A DNA stretch of 64,000 bases, taken from positions 1 to 64,000 of the forward strand of contig JACKNN010000004.1 of NCBI GenBank assembly GCA_024234855.1, in the 5' to 3' direction. The notes below the pieces were generated by a model, which saw nothing but the letters and a program-made list of their open reading frames with translations, had not been told where the DNA came from and ran no database searches. Position 1 is the first letter of the stretch, and each line of letters starts with the position of its first letter. The DNA comes from Pseudomonadales bacterium. Lineage in GTDB: Bacteria; Pseudomonadota; Gammaproteobacteria; Pseudomonadales; Halieaceae. Below are positions 27,118-35,689 of this stretch, one piece after another. Made by a program: the position numbers and the translations under genes.

Positions 27118-27133
27118 CTGTATATATGTACAG
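27118..27133. promoter_or_regulatory. LexA (SOS) box upstream of the DUF222-HNH gene
   Basis: CTGTATATATGTACAG fits the gammaproteobacterial LexA consensus CTGT-N8-ACAG; with flanks it reads TACTGTATATATGTACAGTA, a nearly perfect 20-bp dyad. It lies 19 bp upstream of the ATG at 27098, overlapping the expected promoter or leader. Confidence 0.85.
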
Positions 27134-27366
27134 TACATTTTAGCTTCGCCGAGTCCCGCCGACAAGCGCTTTCGCTCTTCTATTACAGGCTTTTCAGCGG
27201 AATAATCAGCGTCAGGCAGTGGCAACCGGACCGGCAGAACACCGGGCCCGTCGACTCGAACCAGCTGCTCCCCACGCCCCGCCGACGTGTCCTACCAATT
27301 TCAGGGCTGAGCCGGGGATATCCGCCATACGCCAGTATCCATTAGAATCCGCCTTTCCTCCTATCG

Positions 27367-28914
27367 GTGAGCAACGTTGTGGCCGTTCAATACAGAATCG
27401 AATCTTTCTTCCGGCAGGCCTATGGTTGGCAGATTTCCCTTGTCGCGCTGATAGCGATCTTTTGTTCGGTCGTTTCGGAGGACCTGGCAGCGCAGGAGCC
27501 AAGGCGCAATCCAAATATCGTCATCATACTGGTGGACGATATGGGCTATGGCGATGTCCGGGCAAACTTCAGCGAGAGCCAGATTCCCACCCCCAACATC
27601 GATCAATTGGCGCTACAGGGTATGCGTTTTACCGACGCGCATTCAGGTGCGGCCGTTTGCAGCCCCACCCGTTACGGTCTTCTGACCGGCCGGAGTTTTT
27701 CCCGACAGCCCTGGTCCACCATTGGATTACAGCTATGGGCCAGTATGATAGATGAGAAAAGGCTGACCCTGGGCGAGCTTATGCAGGCCAATGGCTACCA
27801 CACGGGCGCTTTCGGGAAGTGGCACCTCGGGCAGACCTTCTATGACAAAAACGGGCAGCCGACAGGACCGGGAGCGGACACTGACTGGTCGCGGCCCTCG
27901 ACCGGTGGCCCGAATGATCGGGGTTTTGACGTATTTTTCGGTGTGCCATTCACCCACGGCCATGGCCTGTGGGCATTTATGTCGAACAGGCTGGTCACTG
28001 AAGTACCGACCGAGGTTGTCAATACAAGAACGCCCAGAGCCAAAGGCTACCGACCAGAGAATGCCATGCCCACCACCACGCGCAAAGCGCTGGAATATAT
28101 TGACTGGAATGCCAGGCGGCGCCCCGGCAAACCCTTTTTTCTATACTTCCCTACCGTCGCCATCCATGACCCCATCCTCCCGTCGCCCCAGTTTATCGGC
28201 AAGAGTCCGGTCGGTCCTTACGGAGACTTTGTGATGCAGACGGACGCAGCCGTGGGACAAATAGTGGCGAAGTTAAAGCAGCATGGTTTGCTTGAAGATA
28301 CGCTGATTATCGTAACCAGTGACAATGGTTCCGCCGGACTGGCCGGCAATGGTGATCTCAAGGATTTCCCGTTTGGCAGTGTGCTCACACGCTACGGCCA
28401 TAAAATGAACGGCGACTGGCGAGGAATCAAAGGCACTTTGTGGGAAGGGGGGCACCGGGTTCCTTTTATTGCCAGTTGGCCGGGGCATATTCAGCCCGGT
28501 TCGGTGAGATCCGAACTCATCGTCCTTGATGACCTGATGGCTACCATTGCTGCAATTCTGGATGTGAAGCTGCCGCCGCACTCTGCCGAAGACAGCTACA
28601 ATATCCTGCCCTATCTCGATGGCACCCACACCGGTTTGCCAATCCGCAAGTATGCGGTTCTCAATACCCTCAACGGGGATCCCTTCCTGCGCAAGGGCAA
28701 ATGGGTACTGAGTTTCCATCTGGGTTCCGGGGGCCAGTTCACGACCAATGAACTGCCTGTACCCGGTGGTCCGCAAGGTCAGCTCTACGATCTGGAAGCC
28801 GATCCCCAACAAACCACGAATGTCTGGCTCTTGTACCCGAAAGTTGTGGCCAGTCTGACTTCATTCTATAAAGCCCATGTCGCTCGCAGCAGTAGTTTTG
28901 GCATCAATCGCTGA
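27367..28914 (+). CDS. Cys-type sulfatase (arylsulfatase family), exported
   Basis: A 515-residue alkaline-phosphatase-superfamily sulfatase. A hydrophobic signal segment lies at about residues 22-36. NIVIILVDDMGYGD gives the metal-binding Asp57/Asp58, and CSPTRYGLLTGR contains the Cys98 that becomes formylglycine, with Arg102. GKWHLGQ and TSDNG are further active-site motifs. It hydrolyses sulfate esters, probably of algal polysaccharides or aryl sulfates, outside the cytoplasm. The GTG at 27367 is the frame start; a shorter start cannot be excluded. A decayed paralogue lies 42 bp downstream. No anaerobic maturase gene is nearby. Confidence 0.88.
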   Translation: MSNVVAVQYRIESFFRQAYGWQISLVALIAIFCSVVSEDLAAQEPRRNPNIVIILVDDMGYGDVRANFSESQIPTPNIDQLALQGMRFTDAHSGAAVCSPTRYGLLTGRSFSRQPWSTIGLQLWASMIDEKRLTLGELMQANGYHTGAFGKWHLGQTFYDKNGQPTGPGADTDWSRPSTGGPNDRGFDVFFGVPFTHGHGLWAFMSNRLVTEVPTEVVNTRTPRAKGYRPENAMPTTTRKALEYIDWNARRRPGKPFFLYFPTVAIHDPILPSPQFIGKSPVGPYGDFVMQTDAAVGQIVAKLKQHGLLEDTLIIVTSDNGSAGLAGNGDLKDFPFGSVLTRYGHKMNGDWRGIKGTLWEGGHRVPFIASWPGHIQPGSVRSELIVLDDLMATIAAILDVKLPPHSAEDSYNILPYLDGTHTGLPIRKYAVLNTLNGDPFLRKGKWVLSFHLGSGGQFTTNELPVPGGPQGQLYDLEADPQQTTNVWLLYPKVVASLTSFYKAHVARSSSFGINR

Positions 28915-28956
28915 CGGCTGCCATAACTCTCGATAGTTTTCCTTGAGATAATCAGT

Positions 28957-29817
28957 TTGCGCGCCATTCGTGTACTTACCCCGGTGCTGGCTTCAATGCT
29001 CTGGGTCGGGTCCTGCGGCGGTGTGGCTCCGGTCCAACGGGCAACGACAATCTGCGCACACCGCAGATCGATCGCCTTGCTACGGAAGGCGTCCGTTTCA
29101 CCCAGGCATACGCCCGCAGTTCCGTCTGCCCTCCCACGCGCTATGGCGTCCTTATGGGGCGCTACCCATCGCGCACCCGGTTAAAGGTCGGTGTCGTGAA
29201 CCCGCTCGATCCGCTGTGGCCGGGCACGGACAGAATGAACCTGCCCAAGTGGCTCAAGGCCAATGGCTACACCACGGCGACCTGTTCGGCGTGTATTTTG
29301 AAAACGGCAAAGTGGTCGGCCATGACAGCCAGGATCAACTCGTTGGCTTGCGATCGACCCGGCAAAAGGACTACGGCTACCAGCGGAGTCGGCCCCTACG
29401 GGGATTTCATTCACGACATCGATGGTTCGGTGGGCCGGATCCTCGACGCCCTTGATGAGATGGGGATTGCTGATGATACGCTGGTGAACCTGACCGATGT
29501 CTTTGCAACTATCGTCGACCTGGTGGGAGACGGCACCGGGCTGCCCGACGGCGCTGGCCGCGACAGTGTCAGCTTCCTGCCCGCGGTTCAGGGCCCAGGG
29601 CTAGGCATTGCGTACAAGCAGCGTCACCGCCAACGTCAACGGTATCATCGCCATCCGCAGCGGCGGCTGAAAATGGATTGAAGCCGCGCTCCCCGAGGGA
29701 TTCCAGGGTAAATCCCCCACCGATGAAGTCGGGCCTCCACTGTACAACCTGCGTAATGACCCCGCTGTCGTCGAACGACTGAGACAGAAGCTGAAGGTTA
29801 TTCGGGCATCAGATTGA
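28957..29817 (+). pseudogene. Decayed sulfatase remnant
   Basis: Fragments of a second sulfatase are readable across several frames. They include NDNLRTPQIDRLATEGVRFT, the active-site remnant SSVCPPTRYGVLMGRYPSRT, NLPKWLKANGYTT, GPYGDFIHDIDGSVGRILDA, and a C-terminal EVGPPLYNLRNDPAVVERLR ending at TGA 29815-29817. Frameshifts and large deletions (it is about half the normal length) remove the region with GKWHLG. It lies directly after an intact sulfatase and most likely derives from a tandem pair. No product is expected. Confidence 0.8.
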
Positions 29818-29834
29818 TGGTCCGCCTTGAGCCC

Positions 29835-30647
29835 TCAGGGCATAGAAAGTACGTCACACTCCAGCTTGTCCAGTATCTTCTCCACCGTATTGCCGCGCAC
29901 CATTGCGGCCAGGCCAGAGCGGCCGGAGTTGCCTACCACCACCAGGCTGGCGTTCAGGTTTCTGGCGCCGTTGACGATGACGTCATCCGGCTCGCCCAGA
30001 TGGATGTGGATCCTGTCGCTGGCCACGCCGCAGTATTTCATCAGGGCGTTGCGGTCAGGGGTTTCCTGCAGTTCCTGGAAGGCGTTGATAAAGTGAACCT
30101 CGGCATCCCGGGCATCGATAACCTGCTGGCTGAAATCGACGATGTGCCGATTGAGGGTCGCGTACTGGTCATTGCCTTTGCGCAGATCGATCGCGGCGAG
30201 CACTTTGCGCAGTTCGCGCGGTGAGCCCTCCTTCACCAGCAGCACCGGGCACAGGCACTCCCTGATCAGGGTCCAGTCAGAGGTCCTGTTCAGCACGCGC
30301 TGGCCGGCTGAATGCCTGAAGGTGGATTTCAGCACGATATCCGCGCTGTTACTCACCGACGCCTTGACCACGGCCTGATACCAGTCCTTGTCCCACTCCA
30401 CTTCGGTAGTGGCCGCAACGCCCGCGGCGCGCAGCGGCGCGACGATATTCTCCAGCGTGGCTTTTTGCTCCGCCAGCAGGGACTTGATTCGCGCAGGCTT
30501 GTCCGCCGATTTGGGTATATCGGCATAAATACAGGCAAATACATGTATTTTTACCGAAGCAGCCGCTGCTATGGCGACCGCCCTGTCAAACGCCGGCTGA
30601 GTCTCCCGGGTGGGGTCGTAAACAACAAAAATGTTTGAGAATTCCAT
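29835..30647 (-). CDS. Universal stress protein, tandem UspA domains
   Basis: A 270-residue protein with two Usp domains. The first begins NIFVVYDPTRETQPAFDRAV. The second is at about residues 140-270 and ends with the nucleotide-binding-type GARNLNASLVVVGNSGRSGLAAMVRGNTVEKIL. UspE-like tandem proteins support survival under oxygen and energy stress. A perfect FNR/ANR box (30753-30766) lies 106 bp upstream, so expression is probably induced at low oxygen, as for ANR-controlled usp genes in Pseudomonas. It stands alone on the minus strand between the sulfatase remnant and the GST-fold gene. Confidence 0.9.
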   Translation of the reverse strand: MEFSNIFVVYDPTRETQPAFDRAVAIAAAASVKIHVFACIYADIPKSADKPARIKSLLAEQKATLENIVAPLRAAGVAATTEVEWDKDWYQAVVKASVSNSADIVLKSTFRHSAGQRVLNRTSDWTLIRECLCPVLLVKEGSPRELRKVLAAIDLRKGNDQYATLNRHIVDFSQQVIDARDAEVHFINAFQELQETPDRNALMKYCGVASDRIHIHLGEPDDVIVNGARNLNASLVVVGNSGRSGLAAMVRGNTVEKILDKLECDVLSMP

Positions 30648-30702
30648 ACTCTCTACTGCTCCTGTGGATTGATTCTACGGGGTTATTTATACCCGACGGA
30701 AT

Positions 30703-30718
30703 TAGAATACACATTCTA
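30703..30718. repeat. Inverted repeat in the usp leader region
   Basis: TAGAAT-ACAC-ATTCTA, a perfect 6-bp dyad with 4-bp spacer, lies between the FNR box and the usp start, close to where transcription would begin. It shares TTAGAA half-sites with the dyad before the double TetR gene (543-556), but in the opposite order. It may be an operator; the binding protein is unknown. Confidence 0.35.
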
Positions 30719-30752
30719 GAAACAGCGGTATTTCTGTATGGTTTTAGTGGCG

Positions 30753-30766
30753 TTGATCGGCATCAA
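30753..30766. promoter_or_regulatory. FNR/ANR box upstream of usp
   Basis: TTGATCGGCATCAA matches the FNR/ANR consensus TTGAT-N4-ATCAA at all ten defined positions. It is centred about 112 bp upstream of the usp ATG and 27 bp beyond the end of the next upstream gene, so its likely target is usp on the minus strand. Confidence 0.75.
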
Positions 30767-30792
30767 TTATGTCAGCGCCGGCGAATTGGCCC

Positions 30793-31971
30793 TCAGGCGA
30801 ACACCAGCGCGTCATCCTCGCGCTCCAACGGCCGGGAGGTGCTGATCTGCATCACCTCGCTGCCGCCCAGGCGCTGCAGCAGTTCATCAAAACGCCGCTT
30901 CGCTTCCCCTTCGAGCGCCCGCGCCAGGCGTGCGCCGCGCTCGAAATGCCACAGGCCGTGCGGGGCGCTGCCGCGGTTTACCGTGACACCGCGCCAGGCG
31001 TAGCTGATCTCACCCAGCACCGGGTGCACCCTGCGCTCGCCATCGGCCGAGGCGAGCCGGCCCCTGGCCACGTCGGGGTTCGCCTGGAGCCAGGCATTGA
31101 CGAAGTCCGCATCCGCCAGCAACTGGATGCCCCAGTCCTGGAACATCAGGCGGATGATCGGTTCCAGCGTTGCCGGGATGGCGTCGTTCGGGAACCAGGC
31201 GTTGGCCTGCTCGGGGAATTCACCGTCGGCGATGGCGGGCAGGTTCATGCGCTCGGTCCAGCGATAGACATTGGGCGCGCGATTTTTCATCAGCGTCGAA
31301 GGCACCGGGTCGCGGGCGAGGTGGGCGAACAGGGGCGCCATAAAACCAAAGTCGGCGATACTGGGCAGGCCGCCCAGCAGGTACGGGTAGTGCTGGAAGT
31401 GGATATCCAGTACATCCAGCAGTTCCTCGAAGGAAGCTTCGAAGGCGGGCGCCGTTGCGGGGGTGACCCCCAGGTTGGGCAAAAAGCCATTGAAGTAGTC
31501 CATGAGGGCAGCGCCGCCCGCCAGCCGCTCCTCGCGGTCGGGCCCGTGGTGCGCCGCCCGGCCGAACTCGGCCCGCAGGAAGTGTTCCTGCTGCGCCCGG
31601 TAGCTCCAGCGGTAATGCATGGCCACCGACAGCAGGCCCTCGGAACCGAATCCTCCCAACAGTGTCGCCAAAACCCGCTGCACGGGCGTAGTCGGCACCA
31701 TCGCGCGCTCGGGGAAGCGATGCTCCAGTTCCTCGATAATGACAGTGCTGTCCTGGATGAACTTGCCGTCGGTGGTTTCCACGATGGGTACCACGAAATG
31801 CCGTACCGCCGGCAGCACTTCCGCACCGAAACGCGGATGGGGCGGCAACAGTTCGCGGTAGGGCAACCCCTTCTTGATCAGGTAGGAGCGCACCTTGCCG
31901 CTGTACAACGAATGGGGTGTGCACCACAGGGTCAGTGGGTTGCCGGTATCTACGTGGTAATCCGTTGTCAT
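30793..31971 (-). CDS. Glutathione S-transferase-fold protein
   Basis: A 392-residue protein with an N-terminal thioredoxin-like GST domain (LTLWCTPHSLYSGKVRSYLIKKGLPYRE, then VPIVETTDGKFIQDSTVIIEELEHRFP). A long helical C-terminal region has GGLPSIADFGFMAPLFAHLARD, the GST C-terminal motif. It is much longer than ordinary GSTs (about 210 residues), with an extra C-terminal domain of about 150 residues that I do not recognise. It is probably cytoplasmic. It follows the DUF1254 gene by 8 bp on the same strand, suggesting a shared transcript. Substrate unknown. Confidence 0.75.
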   Translation of the reverse strand: MTTDYHVDTGNPLTLWCTPHSLYSGKVRSYLIKKGLPYRELLPPHPRFGAEVLPAVRHFVVPIVETTDGKFIQDSTVIIEELEHRFPERAMVPTTPVQRVLATLLGGFGSEGLLSVAMHYRWSYRAQQEHFLRAEFGRAAHHGPDREERLAGGAALMDYFNGFLPNLGVTPATAPAFEASFEELLDVLDIHFQHYPYLLGGLPSIADFGFMAPLFAHLARDPVPSTLMKNRAPNVYRWTERMNLPAIADGEFPEQANAWFPNDAIPATLEPIIRLMFQDWGIQLLADADFVNAWLQANPDVARGRLASADGERRVHPVLGEISYAWRGVTVNRGSAPHGLWHFERGARLARALEGEAKRRFDELLQRLGGSEVMQISTSRPLEREDDALVFA

Positions 31972-31979
31972 ATCAACCC

Positions 31980-33425
31980 CTACTCAGCCATCACCACGCC
32001 TGGCGGCTGCCAGGTAGCGTTCAGTATCGAAGGCGCCTCGGCATTCGGCCAGTACAGGCGCAGGGTCAGGGCGAAGGGGCCCTGGGGAGCGGGCAGCCAG
32101 TTGGCCTCCTTGCCGGCGCCCGGTGACTCGTGCTGGAAGTACAGGGTCAGCGAGCCATCGGCATTATAAACCAGCTTGTCGCGGGGGCTCACGGTCAGCT
32201 TGTTGAGCGGGTTGGGATAGAACCACAGGCCGTCGTCGATGGTGTACATGGTGATCGACCAGAACGCCAGCGGGTTGACCGGGGGCATCTTGTCTTTGGC
32301 AAAGGTCAGGGTGTAATGGTTGGCGCCGTCGAGCTTGCGGCCCTTGCTGTCCAGCGAGGTGGTGGGATACACCGAGACGTTGGGCAGCTGCGATGGCCAG
32401 CCTGAAGCGGCCCAGGCGCCGCGCTCAAGATAGTCGGTGCCGTAGCGGCCGCCGACAGTGGTAACCCTCCAGCCATTGACGTCCTTGCCCAGGCTGTCCC
32501 ACTTGGCAACCATCTTCCTGAGCGCGATCTGGGGCACATCCTCAAGCGCCCCCGCGATGCCGGGATCGAGATTGGCGGGCTCGAAGGGCTGGCCGGGTAC
32601 GATGCCGAGCCGCGCCATGCGCTCGAGCATGGGGGCATCCTGTGCTGTGGCCGGCGCCACGCTGCCCATCAGGCGCGTCAGCAGGTTGAAGTAGCCACTG
32701 GTGCCAAGTGCCAGGATCGCCTTTTGCGGCGCCTCGGTCATACTGAAGCCGGGGTCCGGGTTAACCGGCGGGGCCGCGAAGGTGTAGGGCTTGCCATAGG
32801 CGGCCAGGGGCCTGACCTGGTATTGCGCCTGCAGCGCATGCACTTGCGCCAGGTCGTCCGGGTTGTTAAGCGCGTAGGTGCGCCCCAGGATAATCATGTA
32901 ACGGGTCGGGAAACTGATATGGGTCATCCCCGCCGGCACGGTGCCCTTCCAGTCCGGGCCGGTGAAAAGATAGGTCATGCCCTGCTCGCCGCTGGTGTTG
33001 GTGCCGACGCTGTCCTTGACAATCATCCACAGGTCCACCAGTTCAAAGGTGAAGAAGCGGCCCTTGATTTCCGGGTGAGTAAACACCTGGGGCTCGGACA
33101 GGTCCAGCCAGGCCACCGAGTACAGGGTGTCGGCATTGGTGGCCGACACGCCGCGGTAGGTGGCCGGCGGGTAACCGGGGATATTGAAAAAGGTGCCGGT
33201 GGGCGCGCGCATGGTCTCAACTGAAGCCACGTTGCTCATCTGCACCCGGGTAACTTCCGTGGTGACCAGCGAGTAGCCGTAGATGTAGGCTTCTACCGCT
33301 ATCGCCTTTGCCGCCTCCGGGGTCAGGTCGCTCGCGACCACGGCTGCACTCGCCGGCCGCGCCGCCACCAGGGCGAGACAGAGAAAGAAGGTGGCAAACA
33401 GCCCGTTGGTTCGAAATCCGGTCAT
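31980..33425 (-). CDS. Exported DUF1254/DUF1214 domain protein
   Basis: A 481-residue protein with a signal peptide (FATFFLCLALVAARPASA). It has the DUF1254 region (AVEAYIYGYSLVTTEVTR, PGYPPATYRGVSATNADTLYSVAWLDL) and the C-terminal DUF1214 region (FWSITMYTIDDGLWFYPNPL, ...GSLTLYFQHESPG). These two domains normally occur together in periplasmic proteins of unknown function, common in lipid- and xenobiotic-degrading bacteria. It is 8 bp upstream of the GST-fold gene and divergent from an AraC regulator that could control both (inference). Family call is firm; role unknown. Confidence 0.85.
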   Translation of the reverse strand: MTGFRTNGLFATFFLCLALVAARPASAAVVASDLTPEAAKAIAVEAYIYGYSLVTTEVTRVQMSNVASVETMRAPTGTFFNIPGYPPATYRGVSATNADTLYSVAWLDLSEPQVFTHPEIKGRFFTFELVDLWMIVKDSVGTNTSGEQGMTYLFTGPDWKGTVPAGMTHISFPTRYMIILGRTYALNNPDDLAQVHALQAQYQVRPLAAYGKPYTFAAPPVNPDPGFSMTEAPQKAILALGTSGYFNLLTRLMGSVAPATAQDAPMLERMARLGIVPGQPFEPANLDPGIAGALEDVPQIALRKMVAKWDSLGKDVNGWRVTTVGGRYGTDYLERGAWAASGWPSQLPNVSVYPTTSLDSKGRKLDGANHYTLTFAKDKMPPVNPLAFWSITMYTIDDGLWFYPNPLNKLTVSPRDKLVYNADGSLTLYFQHESPGAGKEANWLPAPQGPFALTLRLYWPNAEAPSILNATWQPPGVVMAE

Positions 33426-33564
33426 GGTGATTCCTCGTGCTTACATGCGTTGATGTAGGTGTTTGATGACTCTGGCAATCTGACAAGCGTAGCGCAGGGG
33501 AACGTCAAATACTTTGCAATTCCGGCATGGTTTTGAGAGTCTCGTGCGAGTGAAACAGGTCAAA

Positions 33565-34665
33565 ATGAGGCAGAACCCCACCCCCGGTCCGGATGCCCGC
33601 TGGTTGTCGCCGGCAGTCAGTGCGGTCGGCGAGGCCCGCGTTGGTCCACTCATCGAGCTGCCCCGGGTGCTGGAGGAACTGGGCCTGTCACCGCGGCGCG
33701 TGCTGCGCCAGGCCGGGGTGGCGCCGGGTCTGTTCAGCAACCCGGAGAACCGCATCCCCTACGAGGCGCTGGGCGAATTGCTGTCCACCTGCGCCAGCCT
33801 CAGCGGCCGCGGAGATTTTGGCCTGCTCGCCGGGTCGCGCTTCAGTCTTGCCAATTTCGGCACGCTGGGCGATTTGATGCGCAACGCGGGCACCGTGGGC
33901 GAGGCGCTGCGCGCGCTCATTCTGCACCTTCATTTTTATGATCGGACGGCGGTACCGGTAATGTTCCGGGTCGGGTCCGCCAGGGTGCTGCTCGGCTACT
34001 CTCCCCAGCACGCCGCCATGCCGGGTGCCGGGCAGTTACAGGACGCGGCGATCACGGTGGCCTACCGGATGATGCGGGAACTGTGCGGGGCCGGCTGGCA
34101 ACCCGAGTTCGTGCAGTTCTCCCATCACAGGCCAGACAGCATCGCGGGATATCGCCGGGTCTTCGGCCCGGGCGTGCGTTTCAACGCCGACTTGTCCGGC
34201 CTGTCTTTTTCCAGCGCGTCGCTCGAGCACCCGGTTGCCGGAGCCGACCCGGCGCTTTACACCCTGCTCACACACACCCTGCGCGATGCCAAAGCCGGTG
34301 GGCTGATGAGCGTCGCCGAGGAGGTGCGCTGCGTGCTGTTACAGTTGCTGCCGGGAGGCACCGCGGCCACCGCCAGTGTGGCGCGAATGTTCGGAATCAG
34401 TGAGCGCACCCTGCGGCAGAAGCTGCAGGACGAGGGAGTGAAGATGCAGCAACTGCTGGCTGAAACACGGTTTGAGCTGGCCCGGCACCTGCTGCACAAC
34501 ACGCAGCTGCCGATGGCGGATATCGCCGCCGCACTTTGTTATGCCGACGCGGCGGTATTTTCGCGCGCGTTCCACAGCTGGGCCGGCATCAGCCCCCGGC
34601 AGTGGCGGTATCAAAGCCAAGCTCCCGGGCGATCAGGTCGATCTCCTGCAACTCCTGCTCGCTGA
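33565..34665 (+). CDS. AraC-family transcriptional regulator
   Basis: About 366 residues. The N-terminal half is an Arabinose_bd-type ligand domain (VLEELGLSPRRVLRQAGV, YEALGELLSTCA). The C-terminal HTH pair has VARMFGISERTLRQKLQDEGV and LPMADIAAALCYADAAVFSRAFHSWAGISPRQWR. This ArgR/OruR-like subgroup is often found beside lipid-metabolism genes. I prefer the ATG at 33565; the longer frame starts with TTG at 33514. It is divergent from the DUF1254-GST pair, the likely target. The last 77 bp overlap the 3' end of the ABC ATPase gene on the other strand, coding the extra tail after the HTH. Confidence 0.85.
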   Translation: MRQNPTPGPDARWLSPAVSAVGEARVGPLIELPRVLEELGLSPRRVLRQAGVAPGLFSNPENRIPYEALGELLSTCASLSGRGDFGLLAGSRFSLANFGTLGDLMRNAGTVGEALRALILHLHFYDRTAVPVMFRVGSARVLLGYSPQHAAMPGAGQLQDAAITVAYRMMRELCGAGWQPEFVQFSHHRPDSIAGYRRVFGPGVRFNADLSGLSFSSASLEHPVAGADPALYTLLTHTLRDAKAGGLMSVAEEVRCVLLQLLPGGTAATASVARMFGISERTLRQKLQDEGVKMQQLLAETRFELARHLLHNTQLPMADIAAALCYADAAVFSRAFHSWAGISPRQWRYQSQAPGRSGRSPATPAR

Positions 34666-35689
34666 CTTCACCGTCGGCCGCGGCGACCGCGTGCAGTGAG
34701 CTGATAAATCGCTCGCGCTGCTGCGGGCTGAACAGGGGCTCCGCCCCGGCGGCGGGCGTACTGCGGCACATCACCTGGGACAGGGCGAGTTCCATCACCA
34801 GGTCCACCTCCGCCTGCTGCATGTCCGAGTGCTCGACCAGGATAGCCTTGATGGCATCGCGCTCGGGGTCATCCAGGCTGCCGTCCGCCAGCGCCACCCG
34901 GGTCAGGGCCTGGGAGAAGGCCGACATATAGCGCGCCGCCTGGGGGTCGTGCCGATTCAGCAGCTTCAGCATCTGGCTGGTGCTGGAGGCCACCGCCGCG
35001 CTGATGGACTGGATCTGGCCGTCTTCCAGGTGGAGGATGCGATCGGCCACATCCAGGATCCGGTTGTCGTGGGTGACCATCACCACACTGGCACCCTGCT
35101 CCCGGCACAGCGTCTGGATAAGGTTGACCACATTGCGGCCCGATTCCCGGTCCAGTGACGCGGTGGGTTCGTCCGCCAGTATCATTCTGGGGCCATTGGC
35201 CAGGGCGCGGGCGATGCCCACCCGCTGCTTCTGGCCGCCCGACAGGGCGTCCGGGTACTTGTCGATATGGGCGAGCAGGCCCACCTGGTCCAGCACTTCC
35301 TCGATACGCTTCCTGGCCCCGGCGCCGCTCAGGCCCTGCCCCAGAGACAGCGACATCGATATGTTCTGGGCAACGCTCAGGTAGTCGAGCAGGTTGTGCT
35401 GCTGGAAGATAAAACCGATATGGCGCCGCGCCCGCATCCTCGCCGCCTGCGAGGCTTTGAGCAACTCGCTGCCAAACACCCTGATACTGCCCGACTGCAT
35501 CGCCCGCAGGGCACCGATCAGGGTGATCAGGGTGGTCTTGCCGGAGCCCGATGGCCCGGTAAGAATAACAATCTCACCCGCCCTGATCTCCAGGCTGACA
35601 TCGCGCAGGACGTGGTGCCGGCTCAGGCCGGAATCGTATTCGTAGCCGACGCCCTCCACCACGATCGGTGTGGTATCCGGTGTTGTCAT
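34589..35689 (-). CDS. DevA-like ABC transporter ATPase with C-terminal TerB-like domain
   Basis: 366 residues from the ATG at 35689, which overlaps the upstream permease stop (TGATG). Residues 1-235 are an ABC ATPase of the LolD/DevA type: Walker A GPSGSGKTT (45-53), Q-loop FQQHN, signature LSGGQKQRVGIARAL (149-163) and Walker B ILADEPTASLD (170-180). Residues about 250-360 form a helical extension with paired LADGSLDDPERDAI and AADGEVSEQELQEI segments, resembling the acidic metal-binding loops of TerB. ATPases of this family usually end after about 230 residues, so the fusion is unusual. It powers the DevBC-type exporter encoded upstream. Confidence 0.85.
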   Translation of the reverse strand: MTTPDTTPIVVEGVGYEYDSGLSRHHVLRDVSLEIRAGEIVILTGPSGSGKTTLITLIGALRAMQSGSIRVFGSELLKASQAARMRARRHIGFIFQQHNLLDYLSVAQNISMSLSLGQGLSGAGARKRIEEVLDQVGLLAHIDKYPDALSGGQKQRVGIARALANGPRMILADEPTASLDRESGRNVVNLIQTLCREQGASVVMVTHDNRILDVADRILHLEDGQIQSISAAVASSTSQMLKLLNRHDPQAARYMSAFSQALTRVALADGSLDDPERDAIKAILVEHSDMQQAEVDLVMELALSQVMCRSTPAAGAEPLFSPQQRERFISSLHAVAAADGEVSEQELQEIDLIARELGFDTATAGG

